The notes under the pieces: generated by a model | Told to the model about the DNA's origin: nothing | Databases searched by the model: none | What the model saw: the letters and a program-made list of their open reading frames with translations, nothing else | Position numbers and translations under genes: made by a program | Shown here: positions 11,501 to 24,959 of the stretch, one piece after another | How the letters are laid out: the number at the start of each line of letters is the position of its first letter | Position numbering within the stretch: the stretch's first letter is position 1 | Assembly (NCBI RefSeq): GCF_000003815.2 | Contig: NC_049979.1 | Coordinates: forward strand, 23,541,085-23,605,084 | DNA from: Branchiostoma floridae | Lineage: Eukaryota > Chordata > Leptocardii > Amphioxiformes > Branchiostomatidae | Direction: 5' to 3' | Length of the DNA stretch: 64,000 nucleotides

Positions 11501-12658
11501 AATTTCACAAATTGGCACAAAATGGTGCACACCTGCTCATCTGGGCTTTTGACATGGTCCAATGAGATACCCACTTAAAGGTAAACAACTACTCACAGGA
11601 GGATAAAGTGGTCAGCAACATACTTGAAAAGGTCTCTCTCTCTCTGAGACCAACAACATCCATCATACAGCTCATCGTCATATTTTGGTTTTACGTTTTA
11701 CACTTTGTTGCAGGGACATGCTTTAGAGGAATGCCATGTTAATTTTGTATTCTTACAAACTCGATTTTTACTAGTGCTGATCTTTTTACCTTTATGCTTA
11801 CATTTACATCACAACAATGCAATGACTTTAGAATTCCACAATACTCTACAGATTTTGAGTAACATATACATTGAATCACACATATATCTACAATTAGGCA
11901 ATGTCTTTCATTTTTTCAGATCGACAACAATTGTTAAAGATTTCTTACATTGGTGTTAATGGCTTGTCCTTTGTAGCTTCACTGACCACCAAGTGTCATA
12001 AATACTGATATCACACTACAGTTCCCTCTCCAGTAACCATATGTACACAGGCTGGAGGTAAAATCATCACAGAAATTTTCTCTTTTTCCTGGTGGCTATA
12101 CATGTGCTGGGTGCTTTGACTGAAAATATCCTGTCACTAGACATTATACATTAAATGTACAGAGCAAACCATGTAACCAGTCATTACATCTGCCTGTCAC
12201 TCTTGAGCACACAATGTAAGGTGGGTGTCTCACATTTGCAATTGGCGTCAGTCGACACAGATTTGCTGCCTGAAATTGCAATTTGTTTAGGATCGTAACA
12301 AAATTTGCAATCCAAAACAAATGGGCGCATAATATAATATCTTAAATTCAGTGGCAACACTGCAATTTCCAATAACCTGCTCATCTGGGCTTTATATGCA
12401 AATGTGCCGCAAATCAGTGACCGCAGGTTCACAAGTTTGTGCAATTTTTTGGTGCAATTTTGCACAGTCTAGTTACCCGCTCAGATGACAAGTTCAGATG
12501 CAATCTCTCTGTGCTTTAACAAACATGTAGATGTCATCCAACTAGTCAAAGATCCTGGAAAGAGACTGGAAGATAACATGATGTGACTGAGAATGTTTGA
12601 TATTCTGGAACTTTGCTCCGTGTGGCCCTTAATGTCTACAAGTTCCATACCAGCACTG
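8559..12658. other. Intergenic region between POP7 and FUT8 (converging 3' ends)
   Basis: This stretch holds no recognisable coding exon. It contains the POP7 3' UTR (ATC microsatellite near 8,665-8,683), a MITE fragment near 8,970-9,085, a MITE with long inverted ends at about 10,223-10,517, and AT-rich sequence that probably includes the FUT8 3' UTR. ORFs here are short, lack family motifs and read like shadows. Confidence 0.6.
10222..10517. mobile_element. MITE with ~24-bp terminal inverted repeats
   Basis: The left end reads GTAAATACATTTAGGTTTGC. The right end is its near-perfect reverse complement, GCAAACTTAAATGTATTTAC. The interior is non-coding. A related element lies at about 5,542-5,755 (ACTGTAAATGCATTTAAG at its left end) in a GCN2 intron. 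No transposase is encoded, so this is a non-autonomous DNA transposon. Confidence 0.75.
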
Positions 12659-15600
12659 CTAACTGGACTCCTCCACTTCTGGGTAGGTGGGGTACTTCAC
12701 CAGTTCTATTTTTTCCTCCACCTTGTAGGACGGATACAGCCCACTTTTGTGTGTTCTTCTGTTCACGCCCTTGGAGTACCCATCCCAGTGGTTCCCGGCT
12801 ACACCCAATTCGTCTCCCTGTTCTAAGTAGATTTCTTGTTGATTTCTGGGCTCGTGTTTGGCTATGGCTACTTGGTTGTGGTCGCCCTGCCCTCCGAAGT
12901 AGTAGATGTCGTCGAGAGAGTGGAAGTTTGCCGCTGCGTCTGGCTTCAAGGTCTGCATGATCTCATAAGCTACACGACAGACCTGGGATGGGAAAAGGAT
13001 CGTTAATCTTAAGTCTTAACAAAAGTGCACAAGAAAGGGGTCTTCTTGCATAAAACACATATTTTGCCCAATGAGTTGTTGTATGTACATAAGAAGACTT
13101 CATTATGGTAGTTACAGTGTAGAACCAAGCTTTCACACTACCATTGGAATATTTGCATGAACTTAAGCATCACACAGCTGTTATGTTCTAGTAGTCTGGT
13201 GCCCAAGGTTATTACAGCTGCCAAGTATATTTCATCCTCTCTGCTCCCTATTTGCGAAGAGGAAGAGACTTGGATGCTGTAGAGGTTTGGATACGAAGCT
13301 ACTAGTAATATTTTAGTACATTGTACACAAAGACAACAGATGAAAAAAATCTGATTCAGAATGTCACTCATCACTGGAAACTCCTCTCCTGTGACAAAGG
13401 TATTGTCAACATTTCTTTCACTGATTTCTCATTGATGGTGTTTTTGTTTATGTTTATCTAAGGAATGTTGGTCGCACCTGCGAGGAGAAGGTGCAGACCA
13501 GGTAGTCGGAGTGAGCCAGGAAGTGGATGTCGATGATGACCCCCCGCAGAGCACTGTCCGTGTACCTGCTGCTCAGCCCTGCAGACTTGGAGATGGCGTT
13601 GTCACTCACAAAATCATACTCAGGGTACCTGACGGTGGGAGGGATCAGGTAACAGTTTAGAGTGAATAGAATCACTATGCACTTGAAGTCTAAGCATGCT
13701 TAAAGCATGTGTAAATAGGAAAGCTTGATATCGATATAAACAGCATCATTTCAGTAATTAATAAAATGACACAGCCAAAATCCATTATGATCCCGTACTA
13801 TCCGTACTGTAAGTTCCGTTATTTTTGAGGGAATAGAAGTGAAAAGGAAACTTTGGAAGTGTTTTAAGTTCCAACTTGAAACAACATTGTAGTATAGTAG
13901 GAATGAAATGGAAACGCATATTCGCAGTGGAGAGGTCACAGTGAAAATAAAACCATTGCAGACATTTCAAGATTTACAGTACAAAAGTTTTGTGTGGACT
14001 TCATAGCTATACGAGAGATTACAAAGCAACAGAAACTTGTAATACAGCATGTATCAATAAGGACTTTTTCATCCTTTCCTACTTCAAGCTTCAATAAGGC
14101 TACAAAATACTCTCCACAGTTCACATTACAAGAAATAACTGCAAACACACACCACACCGAGACAAACTAACAAACACACAGAAGAAACAAAGAAGTAGTG
14201 ACTTACTGTTTTTGAGCTTCTGTCAACAAATTGGGTTCATCTGTCGCCAGGTAAACCCTTTTCTTCTTGACCTCCTGTGTTTTCTGCAGCAGCTGGTAAT
14301 ACTCCTCCACCCACTCCATGTACTCTGCTATACTGTGGTAGGCTGCCTCTGTGTTGATCTTATCAGTTCTTCTCACGTGAATACTGAAAGGAAAGGGAGA
14401 AACAAAGCTACCACAACTGTCTCTTTGCCTTCAGCAAGCTGACTTTTTTTATGGTACCTAGGTCACAGTAGGTAAATTTTATGGATGACATTGCACATTG
14501 AATTTTGCCTAATTTTGAAAAAAAGCAAAAAATATTTTCCCCTCCAGAGATGGTAGCCATCTTATTTTTTAACCTAGTATTTCTTAATGCTCTCGTATTA
14601 AAATTGGAGTCTTCAGTGGATGTCATACATGCTGTAGCCTTATCTCAAAAGATATACAGTACACAAGTCATCCTTAACACTCTTGGAAAGGTCACTGCCC
14701 TCTGGCCTACACTGTAAGATGACCAGCACTTTAAAATGCACAGATCAATGGGTTCATTGAAGTGGACTCAGCAAGGCCCATCTCCCCAGGATGACTATTG
14801 AACACACTTGGCTGCTTTCTGTGTGTCTCACCACATGCATGTTTCATGTGACTGGATAGCTGGCCCATACTGGAATAAGTGTGAAATGTGAGTGAGGTAG
14901 AAAACAGCTGATACCACAACACCACTTAAAGTACTCAAACTTGAAACTCCTGTTGGAAGGTCAGAATACTCTTTTCTGTATGGTACAGCAAGCATTGTTT
15001 CTGTATTACTGCAAGTGTACACTCCAAGTAGCCCATATATATTGTAGCATTGTATTTATTTCCACCTTAAAGTCTCTTGTTCTATCAATTATAAATCCTG
15101 ATACAAAAACTTCATATGAAAATTTTAAGCTTTCCATGTACGCAGGAAAATTTTGGTATGAAATTTTGGTATGATTGACGTACATGTAATAAGCTAAGAG
15201 TGCTGCGGAAAGGCACAGGTGCCTGAAGAGGGCCTCTTACATACAAATGTACATGTAGTGGCTAATAGCAGTTATAAATACCATAAATATAGCTATATCT
15301 GTCAGATTTAGCACGCATACTATTTCTTGCCCAAAGAACAAGTGTGCAAGCAATAAAAAGTCCCAAAAATCTTCAAAAGAACTGTCTGTTAATTGCAGTC
15401 ATTACCAATGCATATTTTTTCCTTGAAACCTATTATAATAGTACAAGCAATAGTACGGCCTAATTGTTGTACTATGAGACAGGAAGTTGGACTGACCCTA
15501 CAATGGGATGTTTGAATCCTAGCTTCTGTGCTGTCTCCTCGATGTCCTGTTGGAGATAAGGCTGATACCTCTGCAGGTACAGCACAAACTGGGCGATGAA

Positions 15601-18600
15601 CCACACAGACGGGTTACCATGGAGACGCAGCAGTCTGTCTGACAGGTCTTCAGGGATCCCCAGAGGCAGGTAAGGGGGCCGAGGGTAGATACTGTCTACT
15701 ATGGGCATCTCTACCACCTGGGTGTCCTTAGACTTTTCACCTGTGGAATGATGTGATATACTGTAAATTCATGTATTTCTGCTGGGATTTCATTTCAAAG
15801 TGGAAGGAGAACAGTGGTACCACATTGGAATCACATATTCATGGTGGACAGGTTACTGAAAATAAAACTACTCCAAACATTTCAGGATTTACAGTATGTT
15901 GCAATCTGGTGCCTTACCTCTACAAACGTCTACTAGTAGTCAATCTAAAGAAATTGATGAAAAAACAGGCTTTTCTTTTTGTAACACCCTAGGGTGCCTT
16001 CGCTGATACAAGCGTTCACTTCTATAACGCACCTTTCCATGGCCCCCTGGAGGACCCTGATGGGTCTGTACATGTTTCACTAAGTGGTAGGAAGACTTTC
16101 TCCCAGCCCCCGCTGGAGTATCTCCACCCCTGGGAGTTGAGGATCATGGTACGCTCCGTGCCGTAGGCCACCATGAAGCAGTACACCACATGGTGGAGCT
16201 GGCAACCGTACCCACAGCCCTTGTTCAGGTTGCATAATAGTTTTTTGGCCTTGCTGCAATCTTTGGGATTCTGGAACATAGAGGATAAGACGAGAGAGGT
16301 AAATGTGAGAAGATTTTACAATCATACGATTTGCCACAACAAGGAAGTCACAATTGTACAAGGGTGCACAAAAAAGATGACCCTGAATTCTATACCAAGA
16401 AAGTATTTTCCTACTTTTGTTGACACTTGAATGCTGTTTCAGTTGCAAGGTTATTTTCACAGGGAAAGTTTGCTAGCCCATTCCATTTAAACATGCTGAA
16501 GGCAAATCCTCGAACAGAGGACCCCCATTTTACAATCCCAAATGACAGGTGCAGCTCCAACCAAGGACCCCTACCCAGGATTGGTACCAACTACTTGTAA
16601 CCAAGAGTTCAACTGTAAGGCTGCTATACCAGTTGAGCTACAGGGATATGTAGGCAGGATAATACACCTGTAAATAGTGTAGTCTCCGTTGAACCAGGTC
16701 CTGTAGGGCGTGCGCCTCCCGTTGTCTCCACGCCAAGCCTCCGTCAGCATCTCTCAGCTGCTGGGCATCTGCCAGGATGGTCCTACAGAAAAAAAAAAAC
16801 ATAATAAACATTTCACCAGCAAAGGTAAGGTGCCAAATGACTATAAAGGATAGAAAAATAACATTTTTGGCAAGGAGTGACACACTTTCCGATAAAAGAA
16901 GGCTTCCCTCAGAAGTGTATATTTTCTCTGGGGACAAAACATTGTAAATGATGTTGGTTGCTCCAAAATAATGAGGTCTTGCTATTTGATGTTCTCAAAA
17001 AATGGCCACGGACAGGTTCTAGCACTTATTCAATAAATCCATTGTGAGACCATTCATCATTATGGATTTTCAGTAGACAGCTTCCAGCTATTGAGTCTAC
17101 TGTTTTTATTGTCATGACAGCAGCACTCATAGGACAAACCATGTTATTGATAAATAATGACAAACAATCAAGAAGTCTTGGGTTCAATTCTGAGCTAGAT
17201 GTTGTATTCTTGGGAAAGGAAACTTTAGATGACTTTCCTCACTCCATCCTGATGTAATCATCGATACCTGACTTTGGTTGGGGGAATGGGGAGGTAATAG
17301 GTTGTGGAAGGAGAGCGATGGGCTCCGCCTTCTAATACATGTACATTGTACCATACACAAGATTTACAACTCACTGCCCCTATGGCCTAAAAAAAAGGCT
17401 AGGGAACACACCTTTACCTTATTTCACATAAACAGTAGATTCACACAAGAGAAAACAGGACATCCCACCTCTGATGATCCCCCACATCTGTCAGCAGGTT
17501 GTCTATCCTGTCCTTGACGCTGGATGCCTGTGAGTCAGACTTCATCAGCTTGAGCTGTGCCTTCACCAGGAACCACAGCTCCCGCACACCGTCTTCCAGC
17601 TTCCTCTGGAGCTGCTCGTGCTTTTTGCTGGGGGAATCCAGACTACCGACTGGAGCTGGCAAATGTAGAGTGATTGTTATAACCTTGTTTACCATTCTAT
17701 CCAAACAAGAGCTCAAGTAGGCTATTGACTCCATGCATTTTTTGGTGTGTGAAATTTTTGGTGTTGGTGTGTGCTTGCAGTTATTTGAGTGACAGCTAGA
17801 GTGTGGGAAGATGACTGCACAGGTCAAACTTACCAGACTGACAGGAAGTACAGTTCAGAGGTGGTAGAACTAGTTGTTAATCAGACATGACAGTTTTTGG
17901 TCTGTCGGATTGTCTGTGTTTGCAGTTGTTATGTTTTCTATATGATAGTTTGTTAATCACACACGGTTAATAGTTTGTTAATCACACACTGTGTAACTCG
18001 CTTGTTTTCAGTTATAAACTATATCAGAAATAACACCTAGAGTAAGATATTTGCTGATTATACAAAATGTCCGGCCTCACTAGCAAGGATCTGCTAAACA
18101 GAACCACCTGGAAATGTGGTGTGAAGACAAGCTAACTGTTGCACCTGTGTCAGAGACCGCAGTAGCAGTATAATACTGGATACTACTACTACTGTCAGAT
18201 ATAACAGCTGAGAAAGGCAGACATCAGACAGATATATGGGCAACTCACATTCAAATAATTGGAACTCATTCAGAAATTTCTTCAAGTCATCCATTTGGTG
18301 CTTTGGAATGCCCAAGAACTGACTGTTCAGGCTTGTGTGCACATTCATCATTGAAGACATGCCAACATACATGTAGAATATAATTTGTAATGTCTAATGT
18401 GCGGTATACAATACCTGTAATTCCTCTGTAATTGATCCACACGGTGTTGTATTGTTTGGATCCCAATCGAGTCAAAATTGACCTACCTTGTTGTTTATTA
18501 CTGTTGGCATCACTTTCACACTTGGCCAGTTGTTCCTGTAGAAGTGATACTCTATCCACATCCTGAGACATCTGTACCTGGTCATTGTGTAAGTCACGAG

Positions 18601-20273
18601 CAGACACCCTGTAGATTTGGGAGGAAAGACAGCACTACATTTGTACTTTGAAAAGGAACCAACAGAAAAAAAGTACTGTCACTGTGGCTCTCTACCTCAT
18701 TCCCTTAATGAGCATTTCCTATGTTAATTACAATCATGTTTTTAGATCTAAGATTAGTAATAAAATGAATTTTGGCAAGGATTTGCAGGCATATAAGGTT
18801 TGTATTTTAACACTAAATCCAATAGAACGGCAAAATGCAGGAATGAGACCTTTATCGCCTCTAATTGTGCTGAGCAGGTGATATATGTATGTACAGGTCT
18901 GATAATCAGTATCAGGCAAAAATAAATTAACTTGAGAAACAATTACTACAACAATACATGGAACAAATCCTAATGTGATGGAGAAAAAGCCATTTCCACC
19001 TGAACCTAATCTACAGAGCCCTGCAGGTCACCTGAGTTATAGCAGTGAACCAGGAAGCAAATTACAGACAGCATTTACAGCAGGACCTCTGTTAACCCAG
19101 GCATACAAAAGGCTCTTAAAATATTTATGCCCAATTCCTGGCAGGATTTATTCATGTCCTAAATCAATTCATTTTGCAGCTGCTACAAATCTGCTTGAGA
19201 TGTAAGTTGTTAAGCAGCTTTTGTACATGCTTAGGTACTCTGGTCAGGTGACATACTTTTTCAAATAAAAACTTCCTTCCAAATCATGTGTCTCTTACCA
19301 CCACTGTAGTACCTATAAGACTTGGTATAACTGAGCTTTTTGACACCTTCTGTTCACACTCTATTGGTCATGTAAATATGACATTCCTCACATTGAAAAC
19401 TCTTCCATTTTTGTACTTACCATACATTCTTGAGATTCAACACAGCACTAGTACTGTAAATTATATTCATGTTGGTTTTATTTTGCTGTGGTAGACCAAT
19501 TGTTGCTGTGTTTTAAATTTACGGTTAAACAATGCTGTGCAAGTAGACTACAGTCTTCATAAATCTTTAAGACATATTTGCTACATCATGAATGCGTGGT
19601 AGAGAGGTCACTGCAGAAGTACATTGTACGAAAAGTTTTATGATTTAAAATGCATTGCATAGAGTGGGAACTGGATGTCATAGACAAAACCTATCATCAG
19701 GGCTCGAAATCCTTTTTTCTGCATACCTGCACTGGTGCAGGTAACATTGAAAATTACCTGCACCAGACAAATGTTACCTGTACCACTCTGAATTTAGGAA
19801 GTATGGATCATACTAAAATCGTTTTTTTCGTTATTTTTTCTTCTATACTTTATAGCTGCTAACAGTCAATGAAGCTGATAACAATCCATATACACCTACA
19901 TCAGATATAAATCCCAGTACATGGACCAGTGCAGGTTAGGTGCAGGTATACGCTAGAAATACCTACACACAGTACAGCAGGTGGTATTTCAAGCCCTGCT
20001 ATCATACATGTACAGGTGTTACCCACACCATACCTGAGCTCATCAGCCATTCATACATGTACAGGTGTTACCCACACCATACCTGAGCTCATCAGCCATT
20101 CGCCTGAGTTCCTCGTTCTGCTGCTTCATCTTCTCCAGCTCAGCCAGCGCCCGCGCCAGGTCGTGTGAGGACTTGGTGGACGGGTCCCCGGTGTAGAAGT
20201 TACCGAGCATGTAGACAAGAAGCAGCAGCCAGAGGGCAAGGGTCAAGAGCAGGAACTTCATCATGGTCCCCAT
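12659..20273 (-). CDS. FUT8: Alpha-1,6-fucosyltransferase FUT8, complete, 9 coding exons, 582 aa
   Basis: FUT8 is a type II Golgi enzyme. It transfers fucose from GDP-fucose to the innermost GlcNAc of N-glycans (core fucosylation). Exons: 20083-20273, 18487-18608, 17469-17655, 16668-16782, 16033-16270, 15497-15740, 14207-14383, 13478-13628, 12659-12982; phases join throughout. The protein has a short cytosolic tail, a membrane anchor ([17 protein letters not shown], about 7-23), a coiled-coil stem and the [14 protein letters not shown] catalytic core. The donor-binding IHVRRTDK and [10 protein letters not shown] segments follow. A C-terminal SH3-like domain contains [16 protein letters not shown] and GLYPSYKV. 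Human FUT8 is 575 aa. The ATG at 20273 (MGTMMKF) puts the anchor at the right depth; an upstream in-frame ATG at 20318 is less likely. Exon 3 has tandem acceptors 6 nt apart (CCAG/CTCCAG/). Confidence 0.96.
13805..13982. mobile_element. TACTGTAAAT-type MITE in FUT8 intron
   Basis: It begins TACTGTAAGTTCC and ends CAAGATTTACAGTA, an inverted repeat of about 10 bp. Near the right end it carries the phrase GTGAAAATAAAACC, shared with other copies in this window. Confidence 0.75.
15759..15896. mobile_element. TACTGTAAAT-type MITE in FUT8 intron
   Basis: This is one of the cleanest copies: it starts TACTGTAAATTCATG and ends CAGGATTTACAGTA, with GAAAATAAAAC about 35 bp from the right end. It is about 138 bp long, non-coding, with short inverted ends. 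Confidence 0.8.
16500..16650 (-). mobile_element. tRNA-related SINE fragment in FUT8 intron 4
   Basis: On the minus strand it reads TCCCTGTAGCTCAACTGG, a tRNA-like start with A box, then GCAGCCTTACAGTTG. Similar heads are at about 540-675 (minus) and 40,915-40,985 (plus, TCCCTGTAGTTCAACTGGCA). Confidence 0.6.
19698..19998. mobile_element. hAT-like MITE (CAGGGCTCGAAAT ends), 301 bp
   Basis: The left end CAGGGCTCGAAAT and right end ATTTCAAGCCCTG are inverted repeats. Both sides are flanked by CTATCAT, a 7-bp direct repeat consistent with a worn hAT-type target duplication. The interior repeats words such as ACCTGCACC. A second copy is at 42,378-42,714. Shorter pieces occur near 3,604, 23,430 and 43,056. 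Confidence 0.8.
20003..20101 (-). repeat. 50-bp tandem duplication of the FUT8 exon 1/intron 1 junction
   Basis: The block from TCATACATGTACAGG to CATCAGCCATT occurs twice back to back. The inner copy contains the true donor (CTCAG/GTATGG, exon edge at 20083). The outer copy carries an identical donor about 50 bp further into the intron. Reading through to the second donor hits an in-frame TGA, so only the first gives full-length protein. A hAT-like MITE ends at 19,998, immediately beside the outer copy. Confidence 0.9.
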
Positions 20274-21966
20274 GGTTACGGCGGAAGGTGGGAGATCCCT
20301 TGGTTGGCACTTGGACACCTGGATGATGTGTCCTCAATTCCTAGTTCCTAATCCTTTCATTACCTGCAGAAAACAAACAAAAAATGCGATGAAGTTTAGA
20401 CACACATAATAATACAATATGTATTTTGTCCAGAAAAAAACACTTAGATGGTCTAATATACGTCGTCATCTTGGGCACAAAGCCATTCATTTTGCTCCCC
20501 TAGCCAAACATGTCACAATAAAAGTAACAGTGACTCAGTTCTCTTAACCTCTTAGCCTTCCTTATTACAACTACATGTAGGCATGGCATAAGTTCCTAAG
20601 ACATCAGGTGGAAATTATCAAGAACTAAGTTTTGACATTAGGAGATTTACCACCTGATTAAACCTTGCCTATAGCAGCCTGCCCAACATCTATCCGGCCA
20701 CCAAGAAGGGGAGGGGCCAGTTACAGCCTCAGACAGCAGAGTTTGTGTTATACAGACTAAAAGATTTAGATCTAGACATAAGTTGTTAGGAAAACAAAAA
20801 CACTCACACACAGACACAAACACACACACGTAGACTTGCTCAACACATAGCTATAGACTAGATAGAGAGACAAACACACAGTGTCACATACGTACTTGCG
20901 TACACTTACACACCAATCAGATGGTGATTCCATGGAATAGACTTGAGCATTGTAAGAGTACTTCCAATTACATGTAGTTCACATTACGATCATGGCCTTG
21001 ACTTTTCTATCAACCTTCTCAAGCTCTCTACTAACTCAATCCAGCTGATATGTGCTCAAGCCATAAAGCTTGTCATAAATGATGATAAAATTTTCATGAA
21101 ATGGTGTACAAAAACGAACTACTGTAAGCTAAATTCTGTATTCATATATACATACAGTAATACATGCAGCAATGTTTGATTACCAACTGGACAAGATAAG
21201 TATTAGTCATGAAATATCACTGGCATGCATATAGAATAAAATGGCTGATGCTTAGTAAATTCATCTATACAACTGACAGAGCATTAAATCAAGAGCTACT
21301 CTATATAGCTACCACCCAAGTCATGACCATAGCAGGACCAAAACACAAGATACAAAAGTTCTACTGGAGTACCAAAGCAAGCCACAAGGGAACCCAAAAT
21401 CTAATCATTTCAGGTTTTTGTCACAAGCTAGCAACACACCAAATATCAAATCAATCCATCCAACCATTGTTGAGTTGGTGACCGGTAGACAGACAAACAT
21501 GCCAGAAATATAACCTTCCTAGTGACCGTAATAAAAACCTACCATCCTCTGAGATTATATTAGTAATACCTGACACAGCTACATTGTTCCCAGTACACCA
21601 ATCTATGGCTGGAAGTGGACAGATGTGCCCTGACTCACCCAATAAAGCTGCACCTTGGCAGATCTCTGACCTGACCCTCACCACAGGATGGCTCCTGGCC
21701 AGGTCTGGCTACAGTATGGATCAATAATGTGGACTTGATCTTCCCACAGAACATGTACCATAAACTGGAGAAAGGTTATCCATGTCCTGTTGACTGTAGG
21801 GTGCTTTACTTTTAAGAGGTTGCGAGGAGGCAGATAAATGAATGGCCTTTAGCACTAATTTCGGGGCAAGTTAGAAAATTACAAGATAGCTAACTGAAAA
21901 TTCAGTTACTTTTGTGGGGACTTCGTTTCATTTAAGGGGGGAATGAGGAGGTTTTTGCCGTGTTTG

Positions 21967-21968
<2 letters not shown>

Positions 21969-22038
<70 letters not shown>
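21969..22038. repeat. (CA)35 microsatellite
   Basis: An uninterrupted 70-bp AC/CA run sits inside a MITE relic that ends near 22,131 (AACATTTCAAGAATAACAGTA). Confidence 0.98.
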
Positions 22039-22040
<2 letters not shown>

Positions 22041-24198
22041 TTCATCATGGCAGGATCGTGATTTTACAAAAATAGGTCACCAAAAAATTGTTGGAAATAA
22101 AACCACCGTGAACATTTCAAGAATAACAGTATGCTTAGAAAAAACTGGACTTGTACATGAAAATCTACAATCGTTCTACTCATAAGACTCTGCTATCTGT
22201 CAACATATTATACAAGTTCAAGGGAACTACAGTAGGAGAACTGAAAGAAAACTCTTCACCTTCAAATGATACCACTTGCCTTCCACACACACATCCCTAT
22301 GCGTGTATCTGTCTCTACCAGTACATAGAAACATCCACCATCTTATGACACCATTTCAGGATGAATGACAATGAAGATATTGATCAGATGTTAGAGCTAT
22401 TAACAAAGGGCACGTGACAGCCTGGATTGTCCACCTGCAACAAAGCTGATTGAATAAGGAGACAAAAGGAGGTACACGACCTTTATACCACAAACCTTAA
22501 CCTGTTTCTCTTTGTGAGAATGTTGCTTTCACTTCTTCATTAGTCCTAGCCTCGTATCCAAACCTATTACATTTACAGATGCCGAGTCTCATCATCCTCT
22601 TGCTACAAATTCATACCAGGTTACATTAATCCAACTTTGATCTATTTCTTGAATCTATAATCTTATCTTGAATCTCATTTGTTTCAGCAAACCAATAGAA
22701 AATTCCAGATGCCAAATTCTGCTTTACCCTGAAATCCTATTGTTAACGTTTACTCCATGTTTGAAAAATAACAACAATCAATGGCAAACTAATAGCCTCT
22801 TTAATGGTTTGATGCCAATTCCATCCTTTATGGTTTTAAAAAGATTTGAAGTACTCATTCAATGCAATGCCCAAGTCATAATGCTTGTTTGTACATATAT
22901 ACTAGGCCAACGAACAATACTAGTAACAGCCAGATATTTTTCTTACTTCTTGTCAATATCATCTGAGATGACACAGCATTGTCTAGGAACTATATTGGTC
23001 TATAATAGATGAGTTCCAAATGATATCAGCCATGGTTTCTATGGCATACACCAGTCAATCATATCACATTTTCCAAATAAAAATCAATACAAATCACACC
23101 TGCTCCCTTGGAAAACCTGACTGAACCTCAACAGACACATGATCTGAAAGCGGTCATTCTTTCACAAAGAGTTGGAGATTTTATTACTTTGTCTCGATTA
23201 AACAAAATGATGATTCAGCAGGTAGGCTACAGCATCAGAAATGAAATGTTTTCTTTTACTGCATAACATACTGATGCTGGTTACTGTATATCATTTAAAT
23301 TTGCATGACCTTTATAGGCTTTAACCTTGTAGTAAAGAGAAAATTGTGGTTTCAAGTTTTCAATAGCACTATATAGTCACAGTCTATTCAGTAATGGAAA
23401 CATTTGTTTTAAACTTAAGTGTGCAGTGAGCTTTAGGTTAGGTACAGGTAGAAATAAAAAAATACCTGTAGTGTATGCACATCTTCAATTTTACCTGCAC
23501 TATCATGCATATGGAGGTGGTATTTGGAGCCATATTTTCTGTAAGATGGATGCGAGGGATGTTATATTTACCTGTAGTCATAAAAATCATCCCATGCCTC
23601 ATAAAAAATTCACAACACCCTTTGCCCACTGACAGAGAATCACATAGATATCTATGGGCATCTCCTATAGGATAAGAGGCGGGCATGAGTGAAGTCATAG
23701 TCCTACCATTGCTAGATTTCAAGAATGATAGACAGCTTCAAATTCTAATCATTTTAACAGAAGAATCCATAATTCTTTATACTGCAGACATGTGGGCTGG
23801 ACAGATTAAACTACATCCCCTTTCCTTTCATTGACAAATGCTACTTCCAAAGTGCTAAGATGCTACCAACACCTTTGACATAACAGTTCTAATACTCCTG
23901 TTGATAAAGGATATTGGATTCCTATCTACAACCAGGGAAGCAGTAATTGCTTGGACATGTTCCAAAATGACCAGTAGAATACATATCTAACAGTGTCACA
24001 CCCTTTCCATTATACTTATAGTTATACTTATAGGATGTAACCGCTGATGAATGACTGCTGAGAAATCAAATTGCTACAAAATTGCTCAACAAATTTCATT
24101 TTTAAAGAATAAATTCTTAAAACAGTTTATGCGTGTTTTGTTGTATTTCAAATCTTTTAAATCTAACATCACATTCCAAATATGAAATCAAGGTTTAA

Positions 24199-24738
24199 AG
24201 GCGCCCAGAGCAGTTTTTAGTGCATTAAAATTGGGGATATTCTGGATGAGACAATCGGTAGGGTATTGACATTTACTTCACCATTCTAGCACATTTGTGT
24301 CATTATTTCGTACTTTCAGCGTTTAAAAGGACGCACAAACATACCGCAAACGGACCCCTTTGATTTATTATATCCTACAATAAATCAGCACAGGATCGAG
24401 CCACTAACGGTTTCCCGTCGGTACTTTTCGGAGATTTTCGAACGCATGAGGTCATCAAGCGAATTGAATCTGATTCGCCTGTTCGCAAATCTAAACTTTA
24501 TTCGAACAAGTGACGACATCTCCGGAAGCGTTCGGGATTCATTTGTCATGTTCGCGTGCGTTCCGAAAATTTGAAATAATGGCACGTGCAGCGCTCAAGT
24601 TCTCACCACCCAACGACGTCTCATCTTTGCTCAATAAATGTCGATATGCAATGAGATAGTGTTATTTAACCTTACTGTGTGTAAACATGTCTTGAAAATT
24701 AAAAATTTCAAAAGACTCAAAAACTGCTCTGGGCGCCT
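24199..24738. mobile_element. TTAA-flanked MITE, 540 bp, ~20-bp perfect inverted ends
   Basis: The left end AGGCGCCCAGAGCAGTTTTT is repeated as its exact reverse complement at the right end. TTAA flanks both sides (24,195-24,198 and 24,739-24,742). The interior has no significant ORF. TTAA target duplication is a hallmark of piggyBac and Kolobok superfamily DNA transposons; which of the two cannot be told from the ends alone. Confidence 0.88.
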
Positions 24739-24959
24739 TTAACGCTAGTTTACCTTTATCCGCAGAGTAACCTTTATCCGTTGTTCTTAAAAACAGGGTA
24801 CTAGTAGTATTTAGGGATGTCAAGTCGACAGACTAAGGTTTCTAACTGCAACATTTTGAAAATGTTGCAATTTGAAACCACAGTCAATCGACTCGATATC
24901 CTTAAATACCCTGTCGACAGATAAAGGTTACCCCACGGATAAAGGTGAACTAGCGTTAA
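24739..24959. mobile_element. TTAA-flanked foldback MITE, about 220 bp
   Basis: The ends TTAACGCTAGTTTACC and GGTGAACTAGCGTTAA are inverted repeats. Pairing continues inward: CCTTTATCCG against CGGATAAAGG, then GGGTACTAGTAGTATTTAGG against a worn TATCCTTAAATACCC partner. The centre is GCAACATTTTGAAAATGTTGC. Nearly the whole element could form one hairpin. Its left TTAA is the right TTAA of the neighbouring MITE. Confidence 0.85.
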
